From Chromatiales bacterium (lineage in GTDB: Bacteria > Pseudomonadota > Gammaproteobacteria > Chromatiales > Chromatiaceae): a stretch of 64,000 nucleotides of DNA. Made by a program: the position numbers and the translations under genes. The notes under the pieces are model-generated. The model worked only from the letters and a program-made list of their open reading frames with translations, was not told the DNA's origin and did no database searches. Of the stretch, positions 38,265 through 47,115 are shown in pieces. Position 1 is the first letter of the stretch, and each line of letters starts with the position of its first letter. The stretch lies in contig JANQLO010000071.1 of NCBI GenBank assembly GCA_028280505.1, positions 47,561 to 111,560 on the forward strand, read 5' to 3'.

Positions 38265-38909
38265 ATGCGCGTGAAAACATTGTCTGCAATCGTCATTTCG
38301 ACCATGCTGTTGGCCGGTTCCGCCTTGGCCAAACCTTTTCAGGAAGGCGTTCAATACGTCCCGATTCAACCGCAACCGGCGATTGGTAATGGTGAACAGG
38401 TCGAGGTGATCGAGTTTTTCTGGTACGGCTGTCCGCACTGCCGGGATTTCGAGCCGACGGTATTGGCCTGGGCCGCCAAGCTGCCCGACAATGTGAACTT
38501 CGTGCAAATGCCGGTATTGTTCGGTGGCGCCGCAGATATGCATGCGCAGGTCTACTATGCTCTGGAGGGTATGGGGGAGCTGGAACGTCTGCATAAAAAG
38601 TTTTTCGACACCATGCATGTCGAAAAGCGCAAGCTCCGCAGCCGTGAAGAGGTCGACGGTTTTCTGCGGGAAAATGGCGTCGACATGGACAAATTCGCCG
38701 AAGCGATGAAGTCTTTTGCGGTGGCTGCCAAGGTCAATCGTGCGCGTGCCCTGATGCGTCGCTACGGGATTCGCAGTGTGCCCGCCTTGGTGGTCGACGG
38801 ACGCTATCGCAGTGGAACCGGGTTCACCAGCTACCAAGAAATCACTGAAGTTGTCGATCATGTGGTCGATAAGGTTTTGGCGCAGCGCAAGGCCCAGGCA
38901 AGCCCCTGA
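38265..38909 (+). CDS. dsbA: Periplasmic thiol:disulfide oxidoreductase DsbA
   Basis: A 214-residue precursor with signal peptide (cleavage near GSALAKPF). The active site is Cys56-Pro-His-Cys59 within EFFWYGCPHCRDFEP, and the cis-proline loop is GIRSVPALVVDGRY. Length and order match DsbA of gammaproteobacteria. It introduces disulfides into exported proteins and commonly neighbours a cytochrome c4 gene in this class, as here. The EEP-family gene begins 25 bp downstream. Confidence 0.94.
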   Translation: MRVKTLSAIVISTMLLAGSALAKPFQEGVQYVPIQPQPAIGNGEQVEVIEFFWYGCPHCRDFEPTVLAWAAKLPDNVNFVQMPVLFGGAADMHAQVYYALEGMGELERLHKKFFDTMHVEKRKLRSREEVDGFLRENGVDMDKFAEAMKSFAVAAKVNRARALMRRYGIRSVPALVVDGRYRSGTGFTSYQEITEVVDHVVDKVLAQRKAQASP

Positions 38910-38934
38910 TTGCGGAATAAGCTCTAACAACGAT

Positions 38935-39738
38935 ATGCAAGTCCCGCCGGAGCAGCACAGTCAAAACGACCTCCCAAGCCCGGGGAGGGGGTTGCGTTTA
39001 CTCAGCTATAACATCCAGGCCGGCGTGTATACGCGCCACTATGGCGAATACGTCACCAAGGGCTGGAAGCACCTGTTGCCGAACCGCGAACGTTTACGCA
39101 ACCTCAATCTGATTGCAGAGATGTTACGCGGCTACGACCTGGTCGGATTACAGGAGGTCGATTCGGGTAGTCTGCGCAGCGGATTCGTCGATATGACCGA
39201 ATATCTGGCGCACCGCAGCGGTTACCCGCATTGGTACCGTCAGGTCAATCGCAACATCGGCGTTCTCGCCCAGCACAGTAACGGTTTCCTCAGCCGCATT
39301 CGGCCGACGAGAGTGAGCAATCATCGTCTGCCGCCGGGCAACGGGCGGGGTGCCATGTTGCTTGAGTTCGGTGACGGTGCCGATGCATTGGCGGTTTGCA
39401 GTATGCATTTGTCGCTCAGCCGACGGGTGCGCACGCGGCAGCTCGAATTCATCAATGAACTGGTCGGCGAACGCGAACACCTGATCGTCATGGGCGATCT
39501 GAATGCCGGTTGTGAAAGTCGGGAGATGCAGCGCTTCATCGATCGCGCCGGTCTGACGGAGCCGACTTGTCAGGCCGCAACCTTTCCAAGCTGGCGTCCG
39601 GTGCGGCGTATCGACCATATCCTGGTGTCGCATTCGCTCGAAATTCGGCGTACCCGCGTGGTCGATTACGCTTTGTCTGATCATTTACCGATCTGCGTCG
39701 AGTTGGTGTTGCCGGAGCATGTCGAATTGGCTGCGTGA
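38935..39738 (+). CDS. Endonuclease/exonuclease/phosphatase-family protein
   Basis: A 267-residue cytosolic member of the EEP superfamily. The ATG at 38935 is chosen because sequence upstream belongs to dsbA in another frame. Motifs: LLSYNIQAGV (metal-binding Asn), VGLQEVDSGS (catalytic Glu), CSMHLSLSRR (His), VMGDLNAG (Asp/Asn) and RIDHILVSH with SDHLPICVEL at the end, a complete active-site set. Such proteins hydrolyse phosphodiesters in DNA, RNA or lipids; the substrate is not evident. The diguanylate cyclase gene follows within 3 bp. Confidence 0.88.
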   Translation: MQVPPEQHSQNDLPSPGRGLRLLSYNIQAGVYTRHYGEYVTKGWKHLLPNRERLRNLNLIAEMLRGYDLVGLQEVDSGSLRSGFVDMTEYLAHRSGYPHWYRQVNRNIGVLAQHSNGFLSRIRPTRVSNHRLPPGNGRGAMLLEFGDGADALAVCSMHLSLSRRVRTRQLEFINELVGEREHLIVMGDLNAGCESREMQRFIDRAGLTEPTCQAATFPSWRPVRRIDHILVSHSLEIRRTRVVDYALSDHLPICVELVLPEHVELAA

Positions 39739-39740
39739 CC

Positions 39741-41309
39741 ATGAGCGACGATTGGCGTGAACGGTACCTCAAACTGGCCGATGACACCGAGCGTGAGCAG
39801 GCCGCTCATGCCGAGGCGGAGCGTGAACTCACCCGCCTGATCACCCGCTTGTGCGTGGCCGCATCCGGTCTCGACCCGGCCCTGGATCCCCATCTCGAGC
39901 GCCTGCGCGATGCCGCCCGTGGTGGCTCGTCGAATCGTCTGCTGCGTCAGGCCGGTGAGTTCGCCGGCGCCTTAACCGAGATGGGCGAGAAACGCTCGCC
40001 GGGGGAAGCCTTGCGCACCCTGCTGTCGCGCGGCAGCCTTCAAAAGCGTCAGATCGACGAGGCGACTGAACTCTGGACCGCGATTGCGGTGGCGCCGAAC
40101 AAGGCCAGCGATCGTCAACTCGATCGGCTGAGCGGGTTGTTGCAGACCGGTTTGGCGGCTGCGTCCACCGCTGCGGCCACGCCCGGTGCCAAAGGGGGAC
40201 TATTGGCTCGGCTGGTCGGCAAGCAGCGGGAAAAACCGGCCGATCCGCCGAACCGGCGTTTGCTCAATGCCTTGCAACAGGTGCCCTGGCCGGACGGACT
40301 GCGTGCCGAGGTGGCCGAATTCGAGGCCGAGTTGATCAACGATGCGCAGGGCGATGCCTGGGTCACGGTGATGCGGCAGATCGGTGCCCTATTGGTTCGC
40401 GCCTTCGACCAGGTGCAAGAGAATGCCCGCTTTGCCGAGGAATTCCTTACCACGCTCAATCGGTATTTGCTCGAACTCGATCAGCATATGGATGCCGAGG
40501 GCGAGCGGCGCGAACAGTCGCGGGTCAGCGGCGAACGTCTCAACAATCAAATGCGTAGCGAAGTGGGTGGCTTGTCGCAACAGGTACGCGACAGCACCGA
40601 TATTGCCGAGCTGCGTTCGGCCATGCTCGGTGGTCTGGAACGCATTCACAATCATGTGAAAGACCATTTCGACGAAGAGAACGCGCGGCGCGAAAGGGCC
40701 GAGGCCGAGGCCGCGGGTCTACGCCAGGAGCTGCACAAGCTCGAACACGACACCTTCGATCTGCGTCGTAAGGTTGCGCAGACACACCAGGAGGCCATGC
40801 GCGACCCCTTGACCGGCTTACCCAATCGGCGCGCGTACGACGAGCGTGTCGCCCAGGAATATGCGCGTTGGAAACGGTTTGGCGATCCGCTGGCACTGCT
40901 CATCTGGGATGTCGATAACTTCAAAAAGGTCAACGACGGGTTTGGCCATAAGGCCGGTGACAAGGCCTTGGTCATGATCGGTAAGTTGTTACGTGAGCGC
41001 CTGCGCGAGACGGACTTTATCGCCCGATATGGCGGTGAAGAGATCGTCGTACTGTTGATCGGCGCCCGTGCACCCGATGCCCAGCGCCTGGCGGAGGATA
41101 TGCGTGTCGCGGTCGAGAACGGCGGCCTGCATGCGCATGGTCGGCCGGTTGCGCTGACGGTCTCGGGCGGTCTCACCCTGTTCGCCAGCGGCGATTCGCC
41201 CGACGAGGTATTCGACCGTGCCGACAGCGCCTTGTACAAGGCCAAGAATCGTGGCAAGAACTGCGTGGTACTGGAACAGCCCGCCAATCTCGATCACGCG
41301 GTCAAGTAG
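39741..41309 (+). CDS. GGDEF diguanylate cyclase with helical N-terminal sensor region
   Basis: A 522-residue cytosolic protein. The C-terminal 170 residues form a GGDEF domain starting at DPLTGLPNRRAYDE, with the active-site sequence GGEEI (431-435) and the inhibitory I-site R-E-T-D (422-425) exactly five residues ahead, so it should make c-di-GMP with product feedback. The first 350 residues are long, mostly helical and acidic, ending in a coiled coil (RAEAEAAGLRQELHKLEHD); no PAS or GAF domain was recognised. It starts 2 bp after the EEP gene stop (an in-frame GTG overlaps it). It overlaps the convergent gene on the other strand by 16 bp. Confidence 0.93.
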   Translation: MSDDWRERYLKLADDTEREQAAHAEAERELTRLITRLCVAASGLDPALDPHLERLRDAARGGSSNRLLRQAGEFAGALTEMGEKRSPGEALRTLLSRGSLQKRQIDEATELWTAIAVAPNKASDRQLDRLSGLLQTGLAAASTAAATPGAKGGLLARLVGKQREKPADPPNRRLLNALQQVPWPDGLRAEVAEFEAELINDAQGDAWVTVMRQIGALLVRAFDQVQENARFAEEFLTTLNRYLLELDQHMDAEGERREQSRVSGERLNNQMRSEVGGLSQQVRDSTDIAELRSAMLGGLERIHNHVKDHFDEENARRERAEAEAAGLRQELHKLEHDTFDLRRKVAQTHQEAMRDPLTGLPNRRAYDERVAQEYARWKRFGDPLALLIWDVDNFKKVNDGFGHKAGDKALVMIGKLLRERLRETDFIARYGGEEIVVLLIGARAPDAQRLAEDMRVAVENGGLHAHGRPVALTVSGGLTLFASGDSPDEVFDRADSALYKAKNRGKNCVVLEQPANLDHAVK

Positions 41310-41857
41310 GCCGCCCAGGCATAACGCCAGTCGAATCCCGATATCTGGCTTAATTGCTCCATTAAGCGATCGCTCGGGCTTGCTTCACCCGGATACACGT
41401 TCCGCAGTTCGATGAGATAGCGCCCCGCGATGGCGTGCTCGCGCCAGTCCAATGCATAAGTCTCGGTGTGTGCGTCGCAATGCCCGCAATGGACGGTTTC
41501 GCTCTGTTGCCGCCAGGTCGCAAGCCGCTCACGCCAGCCCTTAAGGCGGGTCCGGCATACCGGGCAGCGTGGGGCCACGGTGTTCGGGCCGGTGACCAGG
41601 CATGGTTTGGGGTAGGGGCCGTGCAGTGCGACGTGGCAGAATTGGAGACTGCCGTCGACAGGAGGGGTGGTCACCAGATAGGGCGAGCAGCCGGCATAGA
41701 TCACATGGCGGGTGAACCCCTCGCCGGCAGCGAAGCGGTTTGCTCCCAGTGAACCGTTGACTACGCCGAGCGTTTGCAGCACTTTTTTTATTGCCGTCGG
41801 CTCGGGACAGGCCAAAGGGTCGAGGGGTGCCAGATAGAGGCTGGTCAGATTGGCCAT
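41294..41857 (-). CDS. Uncharacterised zinc-ribbon protein, 187 residues
   Basis: No family name could be assigned. The ATG at 41857 ([12 protein letters not shown]) is chosen. The N-terminal half contains [14 protein letters not shown] and [24 protein letters not shown]; the middle has two Cys pairs, [12 protein letters not shown] and HCGHCDAH, spaced like a zinc ribbon. The C-terminal part, [21 protein letters not shown], is helical. No signal peptide. It is divergent from yidD with 57 bp between starts. Function unknown. Confidence 0.7.
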   Translation of the reverse strand: MANLTSLYLAPLDPLACPEPTAIKKVLQTLGVVNGSLGANRFAAGEGFTRHVIYAGCSPYLVTTPPVDGSLQFCHVALHGPYPKPCLVTGPNTVAPRCPVCRTRLKGWRERLATWRQQSETVHCGHCDAHTETYALDWREHAIAGRYLIELRNVYPGEASPSDRLMEQLSQISGFDWRYAWAAYLTA

Positions 41858-41914
41858 GGTCGGAATCTTGAAGCAGGGCGATTTGGCAGGCAAGCAGACG
41901 CGATACGAGAAACG

Positions 41915-42151
41915 ATGTTCAAACGCGTATTAATCAAACTGGTGAGGGGTTATCAATTGCTGATTAGCCCGTTTCTGGGTAACAACTGTCGTTACATGCC
42001 GAGTTGTTCCGCCTACACCATCGAGGCGATGGAAAAATGGGGACCGTTACGCGGCCTGTGGATGGGCATCCGCCGGGTTGGGCGTTGCCATCCGTTCCAT
42101 CCCGGCGGCTACGATCCGGTACCGGACTCGGAAGAGCATGATCGACGCTGA
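41915..42151 (+). CDS. yidD: Membrane protein insertion efficiency factor YidD
   Basis: A 78-residue protein with the complete family signature: [42 protein letters not shown] and [17 protein letters not shown]. The three conserved cysteines are present. YidD is an amphipathic inner-membrane-associated protein that helps YidC-dependent insertion. Usually it sits between rnpA and yidC; here it is away from that cluster and its 3' end overlaps the next gene by 14 bp. Confidence 0.95.
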   Translation: MFKRVLIKLVRGYQLLISPFLGNNCRYMPSCSAYTIEAMEKWGPLRGLWMGIRRVGRCHPFHPGGYDPVPDSEEHDRR

Positions 42152-43187
42152 GCTGGCTGCGACACCGTTCGATTCCTTGGACGCGCTGAACAATGCATTC
42201 GAAGGCGGTCTGCGCAGAATGCTGGCCGACGACGCGCTCGGTGCCTTCATATTGGTATTGGCCAATGCGACTTCCGATGTGGCGAGTTTCGATCGTTTGC
42301 GAACGGATTTGATTGACGGGTACGCGGATTGGTGCGTGCGCTTCGATCGCGGCCACCCTGCCGTGCGCGCTGCTGCTGTCGACGATATCGCGGTGTTCGA
42401 GCGCCTGCGGGCCTACGGCCTCGAAAACCTCGGTGTGAGTCGGCATCGCCGGGTCGGCCGCTGGGAACTCCAGTTGAATCCGGTCAGGGCTTTCCGTCCA
42501 CCGCGTATGAGTCGTGTCGCCGATTGCGCGCTTCATGCCCCCTTCGATCCCGAGGGGTTTCATTTCGACCGTCCGTATCTGCGTCCGGAAATACTTTGGG
42601 AGGGCGTCTTGCTCGACGAACCGGTGCGCGTGCTGTTCAACAAGTTTCCGTTCGCCGAACATCACGCGTTGCTGGTGCCGGCGCCCGACCGGCATCGACC
42701 GCAGTATCTGAACGACCGGATAATCAGATCGGTTTGGCGGATCGCCCGGCATTTGAGCGTCGGCTTGCCCGGCGTCGGTTTTGGCTACAACGCGCGTGGC
42801 GCCTATGCCTCGGTTAATCATCTGCACTTCCAGTTATTCGTCAGAACCCAAGGCACCTACCCGGTCGAGGCGTCGGAATGGCGGCACAATGGTGGCCATA
42901 TGCCGTATCCCTTCGAGGTGGCGGTGCTGACCGACGTCGAAGCGTTGGCGAATGCGGTCGCGCACGGGCAGTCGGGTGACCGGCCTTTCAACTTACTGAT
43001 TCGGCCCGACCGCGCCTATTTGGTGGCACGGGCACACCAGGGTGCGTATCAGCACAGCGATTGGACCGCTGGATTCGCCTGGTCGGAGGTTGCAGGGGCA
43101 ATAACGGTGTTCGACCACCAGGCGTTCGAGGACTTGGGCGAGCGGGATCTGGACGCCGAGTACCGGCGTCTGACGCTCAAACCTTGA
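42138..43187 (+). CDS. HIT-like nucleotidyltransferase (GDP-hexose phosphorylase/GalT branch)
   Basis: A 349-residue protein with the HIT/GalT superfamily signature VNHLHFQLF, where His228, His230 and Gln232 give H-x-H-x-Q, the motif of nucleotidyl transferases and of plant VTC2-type GDP-L-galactose phosphorylases. [15 protein letters not shown] and the region ASVNHLHFQ match that branch better than small HIT hydrolases. The overall fold would be a double HIT half as in GalT. The ATG at 42138 lies inside the end of yidD, suggesting coupling. The substrate (a nucleotide sugar or ApnA) is uncertain. It overlaps the convergent motility-protein gene by 11 bp. Confidence 0.75.
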   Translation: MIDAELAATPFDSLDALNNAFEGGLRRMLADDALGAFILVLANATSDVASFDRLRTDLIDGYADWCVRFDRGHPAVRAAAVDDIAVFERLRAYGLENLGVSRHRRVGRWELQLNPVRAFRPPRMSRVADCALHAPFDPEGFHFDRPYLRPEILWEGVLLDEPVRVLFNKFPFAEHHALLVPAPDRHRPQYLNDRIIRSVWRIARHLSVGLPGVGFGYNARGAYASVNHLHFQLFVRTQGTYPVEASEWRHNGGHMPYPFEVAVLTDVEALANAVAHGQSGDRPFNLLIRPDRAYLVARAHQGAYQHSDWTAGFAWSEVAGAITVFDHQAFEDLGERDLDAEYRRLTLKP

Positions 43188-43380
43188 CGTCGATGTTGCG
43201 ACCCAGTGTCGCGGATGGATCGGGTACGCTCTGGGCAACGGATTCGATCAATTGCGCGGCTTGCGATGATTGAATATCCAGTGCCTTGCGCATCACCGAA
43301 ACGGTGACTGCGTCGCCGTTCTGGGTCGCACCATTGCCGATTTGTTGCAACAGGCTGTCGGGGATTGCGGAGATGTTCAT
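43177..43380 (-). CDS. YjfB-family putative motility protein
   Basis: A 67-residue protein matching the YjfB family of small proteins often found with flagellar genes: MNISAIPDSLLQQIGNG at the start, AVTVSVMRKALDIQSSQAAQLIESV in the middle and [14 protein letters not shown] at the end. It is helical and cytosolic. Family function is not established experimentally to my knowledge. It stands alone between the HIT-like gene and htpX. Confidence 0.8.
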   Translation of the reverse strand: MNISAIPDSLLQQIGNGATQNGDAVTVSVMRKALDIQSSQAAQLIESVAQSVPDPSATLGRNIDVKV

Positions 43381-43392
43381 ATCTCGCGTAAC

Positions 43393-43413
43393 GGCCCCCT
43401 TCAGGGGGCCTTT
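43393..43413 (+). terminator. Rightward hairpin terminator between yjfB-like gene and htpX
   Basis: GGCCCCC (43393-43399) and GGGGGCC (43404-43410) form a 7-bp perfect stem with a TTCA tetraloop, followed by TTT. The direction suits transcripts reading rightward out of yidD and the HIT-like gene. On the minus strand the hairpin lies just upstream of the YjfB-like start and has no T-run. Confidence 0.6.
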
Positions 43414-43455
43414 AACAAGCTGTGAAGAGGCTTCCCTTCCCGTGACTTTCTTTCC

Positions 43456-44328
43456 TTAGCGGCCTTGTTCCAAGGCCCGGATACGGTCGTCCAAGGGGGG
43501 ATGGCTGGCGAACAATTCTTTGAGGCCGGCGCCGCTGATGCCGAAAGCGGCCATCTCATCCGGCAGGGGTTGAGGATCGTTGACCTCTTTGAGCCGGCGC
43601 AGCGCCGAGATCATGCTCTGTCGACTCGACAGGCTGGCGCCGCCGGCATCGGCGCGATATTCACGCCGACGCGAGAACCACATGACGATGATCGAGGCCA
43701 GGATACCGAGAACGAACTGGGCGACCAGCGAGGTAATCCAAAAGGCCGGCCCATGGCCGCGTTCGACCTTGAATACCACACGATCGACAAGGTGCCCGAT
43801 CACCCGTGACAGGAACACCACGAAGGTATTCACCACGCCCTGGATCAGGGTCAACGTCACCATATCGCCATTGGCGACATGACTGACCTCGTGCGCCAGG
43901 ACGGCTTCGACCTCGTCTCGGGTCATGGTCTGTAACAATCCGGTACTCACGGCGACCAACGCATTGTTTTTGTTCCAGCCGGTGGCGAAGGCATTGGGTG
44001 CACCTTGGAAGATGCCGACCTCCGGCATGCCGATGCCGGCGGCTTGCGCCTGACGCTGTACCGTGTTCAGCAACCAATGTTCGTCCTGGTTCTGTGGCTG
44101 TTCGATCAGGTGCACGCCCATGGTCTTTTTCGCCATGAACTTGGACAGGAACAGCGAGATGAACGAACCGGAAAAACCGATCACCGCGGAATAGACCAAC
44201 AGCGCCTGCATATCCAGGTCGACGTTGTTTTGCGCCAAGATACCGTCCAGCCCGAGCAGACGGAAGGTGATACTGATCAACGCGATAATCGCGATATTGG
44301 TGCCGAGAAAAAGCAGGATGCGCATCAT
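43456..44328 (-). CDS. htpX: Membrane zinc metalloprotease HtpX
   Basis: A 290-residue inner-membrane M48 protease. [18 protein letters not shown] starts the first helix; the zinc motif is [10 protein letters not shown] and the downstream glutamate lies in [13 protein letters not shown]. Two further helices ([16 protein letters not shown] and [17 protein letters not shown]) flank this region, and the C-terminus [10 protein letters not shown] is typical. The start is ATG at 44328 with GGAG nine bases before. HtpX degrades misfolded membrane proteins and is usually under envelope-stress control. Confidence 0.95.
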   Translation of the reverse strand: MMRILLFLGTNIAIIALISITFRLLGLDGILAQNNVDLDMQALLVYSAVIGFSGSFISLFLSKFMAKKTMGVHLIEQPQNQDEHWLLNTVQRQAQAAGIGMPEVGIFQGAPNAFATGWNKNNALVAVSTGLLQTMTRDEVEAVLAHEVSHVANGDMVTLTLIQGVVNTFVVFLSRVIGHLVDRVVFKVERGHGPAFWITSLVAQFVLGILASIIVMWFSRRREYRADAGGASLSSRQSMISALRRLKEVNDPQPLPDEMAAFGISGAGLKELFASHPPLDDRIRALEQGR

Positions 44329-44520
44329 GTCCACTCACTCCGGTAGCTGTAAGGGCGCCCAAACAAATGGGAAGACAGTAGATTGATCAGTCAGTTTCCG
44401 GCTTTCAAGACGAAATTCGCAGGCGATGGCCGGCGGAAATTCGTCTTGTCGAAGTGCTGCGGTTCTGAACAGACCTTAAGGCGCCCGGTTGGCCGATAAA
44501 TGGGGCCTGGGACGCCCAAA

Positions 44521-44937
44521 TCAAGAGCGCGCGGTCTGTTCCCCCGTTTTCGTCAGTACCGGAATATGGGCGACATAGATTGCAACGCCGGCGATGCAAA
44601 TGCCGCCGATAATGGCTTGCAGGGAGAACGGGCCGAATATGTACGCCGTGAAGGCGTAAGAGGCTGCAAGGGCGAGCAAGGCGATTTTCTTGGCCCGGCG
44701 CGGCATTGCATGGTGCTCCTCCCACGCGCGGATGGTTTCGCCGAAATGGGTGTGATTGCGCAGCCATTGGTGCCAACGCTCTGAAGAACGGGCAAATGCC
44801 CAGGCTGCCGCCAGCAGAAATATTGTGGTTGGCATCAACGGCAGTACCACGCCGATCAGCCCGAGGGCGACACATATCCAACCTATCGCCAAATAGGCGA
44901 CTCTCCCGGGATTTTGGTAAGGCTGGTTTTTTTTCAT
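44521..44937 (-). CDS. DUF454 (YbaN-like) inner-membrane protein
   Basis: A 138-residue membrane protein with helices at AIGWICVALGLIGVVLPLMPTT, LALAASYAFTAYIFG and IIGGICIAGVAIYVAHIP. The YbaN signature is clear: PTTIFLLAAAWAFARSSERWHQWL and HHAMPRRAK. The start could be the ATG at 44937 or an in-frame ATG at 44964; neither has a strong ribosome site. The family's role is unknown; it is widespread in proteobacteria. Confidence 0.85.
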   Translation of the reverse strand: MKKNQPYQNPGRVAYLAIGWICVALGLIGVVLPLMPTTIFLLAAAWAFARSSERWHQWLRNHTHFGETIRAWEEHHAMPRRAKKIALLALAASYAFTAYIFGPFSLQAIIGGICIAGVAIYVAHIPVLTKTGEQTARS

Positions 44938-45238
44938 CGGCGTCAGTCGTCGGCGCGAGTCCATTCTGTATGTTTAGACCTTGACAGGAATATCTGCCGG
45001 CCTGTGCGGAACTTTAACCCTGCAAATAGTGTCTTTGTTGCAGGCGTCGTGTCTCGCTTTGATTACAAATTATTGATCCGCGTTAAAAATTCAGGGTGTT
45101 TTTTCGCATTTTTTGATTTGCCGGCTCGACGTAGAGCGACGAAACGTCATAAATTATGCACCGATTCAACGTTTAGGCCCATGCGATGCCGCTAGGTGTT
45201 GCTGCCCCCTTTTTGCATCACATTAAGGACAGAAAACC
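44938..45238. other. AT-rich spacer between DUF454 and an EF-hand gene
   Basis: About 300 bp with no gene. It is notably richer in A and T than surrounding DNA (45055-45160) and should hold two divergent promoters. TTGACA occurs at 44979-44984, but no matching -10 box was found at a proper distance. Nothing else stands out. Confidence 0.5.
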
Positions 45239-45478
45239 ATGAAACTGACCCACATCGCCCTCGCTGCTGCGACCGCACTTTTTGTTTCAAGTCTTGCCTT
45301 TGCCGCCGATGAGCCGCCGAAATTCGATGCGGCCGACGCCAATGGCGACGGTGTCGTAGATACGAGCGAGTTCGAGGCGACCAAAATCGAACGTGATTTC
45401 AGTGAAATCGATGAGGATGGTGACGGCAAACTGAACAAGGACGAGTATGCCGCCGCGCTCGAGGAAGATTGCGCTTAA
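45239..45478 (+). CDS. Small secreted EF-hand protein
   Basis: A 79-residue protein: signal peptide (cleavage near LAFAADEP), then two EF-hand loops, DANGDGVVDTSEF and DEDGDGKLNKDEY, both with ideal calcium ligands. A single cysteine lies at the penultimate residue (EEDCA). The AAGGACAG site precedes the ATG. It is followed by a strong terminator at 45498-45537, so it is monocistronic. It may buffer calcium or stabilise a periplasmic partner; function unproven. Confidence 0.88.
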   Translation: MKLTHIALAAATALFVSSLAFAADEPPKFDAADANGDGVVDTSEFEATKIERDFSEIDEDGDGKLNKDEYAAALEEDCA

Positions 45479-45497
45479 AGGCAACGCATGGCTCACG

Positions 45498-45537
45498 AAC
45501 CCCTGTCGCCGGCCGGTGGCAGGGGTTTTGTTTTTTT
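45498..45537 (+). terminator. Terminator after EF-hand gene
   Basis: AACCCCTG (45498-45505) pairs with CAGGGGTT (45520-45527); the 14-base loop itself contains the GC palindrome GCCGGCCGG. A T-rich tract (45526-45537, interrupted by one G) follows. Confidence 0.85.
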
Positions 45538-45854
45538 AGTTTTCACCAATCTCCCGATTCGACCGGCCTACGATTTCATCGCCCGTGACCAAGACGCACG
45601 GGCCTGCAAGGACATTCCGCCGGATGCGTGCGGCGATCGGCCGCAGAAACTTCTTGATCTGTCTCTGCACCGATACCCTCAACGAGTTGGCCGACGAGCC
45701 GGGTACCGCCAAGCCGGTGCCGCCCGTCCGGGTTCGGTGTGTTGGTAGTATCGGTTTGCGCAGCTTGAGCGGTCTTGTGGCGGTGTTCGCTGCGCTTGGT
45801 CGGAGCCGGAGAGTCAAGCGATTGGGCCCGCAGAAGCGCCGTGGCCCGGTCGCC
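45538..45854. other. Spacer without a supported gene
   Basis: Short frames on both strands (for example 45585 onward rightward, 45536-45817 leftward) have arginine-rich, unstructured products and no ribosome sites. Nothing recognisable was seen; it may be decayed sequence. Confidence 0.5.
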
Positions 45855-46157
45855 TCAGTGTGTCAGCATCCACTCGATGACGGTGCGCACGTCGGCTTCG
45901 GATGCCGGGCTGGGCGGCATCGGCGTCGTGCCCCAGGTCAGTTCGCTGGCCGGCTTGCCTGCCTTGACGACGGCCACCAGGGCGTCGAGATCGGCGTTGT
46001 CCTTGAATTTGGCGGCGATGTCCTTCATCGCCGGTCCGACGGTTGCACGGTCGGGCTGGTGACAGCCCATGCAACCGGACTTCATCGCGGTCATTTGATC
46101 GGCTAGGGTAACGCCGGCCGCAGTGGTAAGGATAAGGATGGCGAGCAGTCGCTTCAT
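45855..46157 (-). CDS. Monohaem cytochrome c (c551/c552-like)
   Basis: A 100-residue precursor with signal peptide MKRLLAILILTTAAGVTLA and one haem site CMGCH. The C-terminal part TTPMPPSPASEADVRTVIEWML carries the methionine-ligand region (PMPP) and the last helix typical of class I cytochromes c551/c552. A GGAG site precedes the ATG at 46157; the frame further upstream has no support. It lies 58 bp downstream of the sodium-channel gene on the same strand. Role: periplasmic electron carrier. Confidence 0.92.
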   Translation of the reverse strand: MKRLLAILILTTAAGVTLADQMTAMKSGCMGCHQPDRATVGPAMKDIAAKFKDNADLDALVAVVKAGKPASELTWGTTPMPPSPASEADVRTVIEWMLTH

Positions 46158-46215
46158 TGGTCGTCTCCGGTCTTTCGCAGGGTCCTCCAGGGTTATCGGC
46201 AAGAAAAACAAAATT

Positions 46216-47034
46216 TCAACGACCGCGTTCGAGCGTTTCTCGCATCGCCTTTATCTCGTCGCGTAGCTCGCGCAGTTCGCTCTGCAGCTCCAGGTTTTCG
46301 CCATGCACCATGCGACCGATTTCCTCGGTCTCTTTTTCGTTTTGTTCTTCGACCATCGACTGCATGGTGCTGACGATGATGGCGATGAACAGGTTGAGCA
46401 TGGTGAACGTGGCGATCAGGATGAAGGGTACGAAAAAGGCCCAGGCCCAGGGATAGACCTCCATCACCGGACGTGCGATACCCATCGACCAACTTTCCAG
46501 CGTCATGATCTGGAACAGGCTGTACATGGACTCGCCCAGGGTGCCGAACCATTCCGGAAAGCTTTTGCCGAACAGCCCGGTGGCCATCACGCCGGCGACA
46601 TAGAACACGATGACCAAAAGCCCGGCGATCGACATGATGCCGGGGATGGCCCGCAATAGGGATTCGACCACGAAACGAAAACGCGGCACCATCGAGATCA
46701 GGCGCAGCACGCGCAGTACGCGCAGCACGGTCAGCGGGCCGCTTGACGGAATCAGGGCGATGCCGACGACGATGAAATCGAACACGTTCCAGGGATTGCG
46801 GAAAAAGCGCCAACCGAAGGCATAGAGTTTGACCAGGATCTCGGCGACGAACACGCTGAGCAGCAGGCGGTCGATGAATTTGAGCATCCCGCCGACGCTG
46901 TCCATGATGCGCGATGAGGTCTCGAGACCGAGCGTGACCGCGTTGATCATGATCAGCGCGATGATGATGTGTTGAATCCGTTCGGATTCGACCCATTTTC
47001 CCAATCGAGTCTTGAGCGTGGCCTGTTGCTGCAT
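46216..47034 (-). CDS. Bacterial voltage-gated sodium channel (NavBac family)
   Basis: A 272-residue six-helix channel subunit. S1 IIALIMINAVTLGLE, S3 FDFIVVGIALIP, S4 with Arg105, Arg108 and Arg111 at three-residue spacing (VLRVLRVLRL), S5 after the linker, then the pore loop with the selectivity sequence TLESWS (178-183), which is the sodium-channel signature of NaChBac/NavMs-type proteins, and S6 TMLNLFIAIIVSTM. A C-terminal coiled coil (about 230-272, LQSELRELRDEIKAMRETLE) is typical of tetrameric bacterial channels. Conducts sodium on depolarisation. A potassium channel is ruled out by the absence of GYG. Confidence 0.93.
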   Translation of the reverse strand: MQQQATLKTRLGKWVESERIQHIIIALIMINAVTLGLETSSRIMDSVGGMLKFIDRLLLSVFVAEILVKLYAFGWRFFRNPWNVFDFIVVGIALIPSSGPLTVLRVLRVLRLISMVPRFRFVVESLLRAIPGIMSIAGLLVIVFYVAGVMATGLFGKSFPEWFGTLGESMYSLFQIMTLESWSMGIARPVMEVYPWAWAFFVPFILIATFTMLNLFIAIIVSTMQSMVEEQNEKETEEIGRMVHGENLELQSELRELRDEIKAMRETLERGR

Positions 47035-47115
47035 ACTTCCCCCGGGCGGTGCGGGCTTCGTGTCCTGAGTTTTTAATCCAGGGCGTTATACGGGGCGCAA
47101 TCTATCCTAATCGTC

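Noticed and set aside
37659..38930. Minus-strand frame of 423 codons over cytochrome c4 and dsbA
   Set aside because: Spans a terminator and two certain genes on the other strand; no domain seen.
44979..44984. TTGACA as a promoter of the EF-hand gene
   Set aside because: No -10 box at 15-19 bases and it is 255 bp from the start codon.
45585..46106. Plus-strand frame of 173 codons after the EF-hand gene
   Set aside because: Its second half is antisense to a clear cytochrome c gene and the first half has no features.
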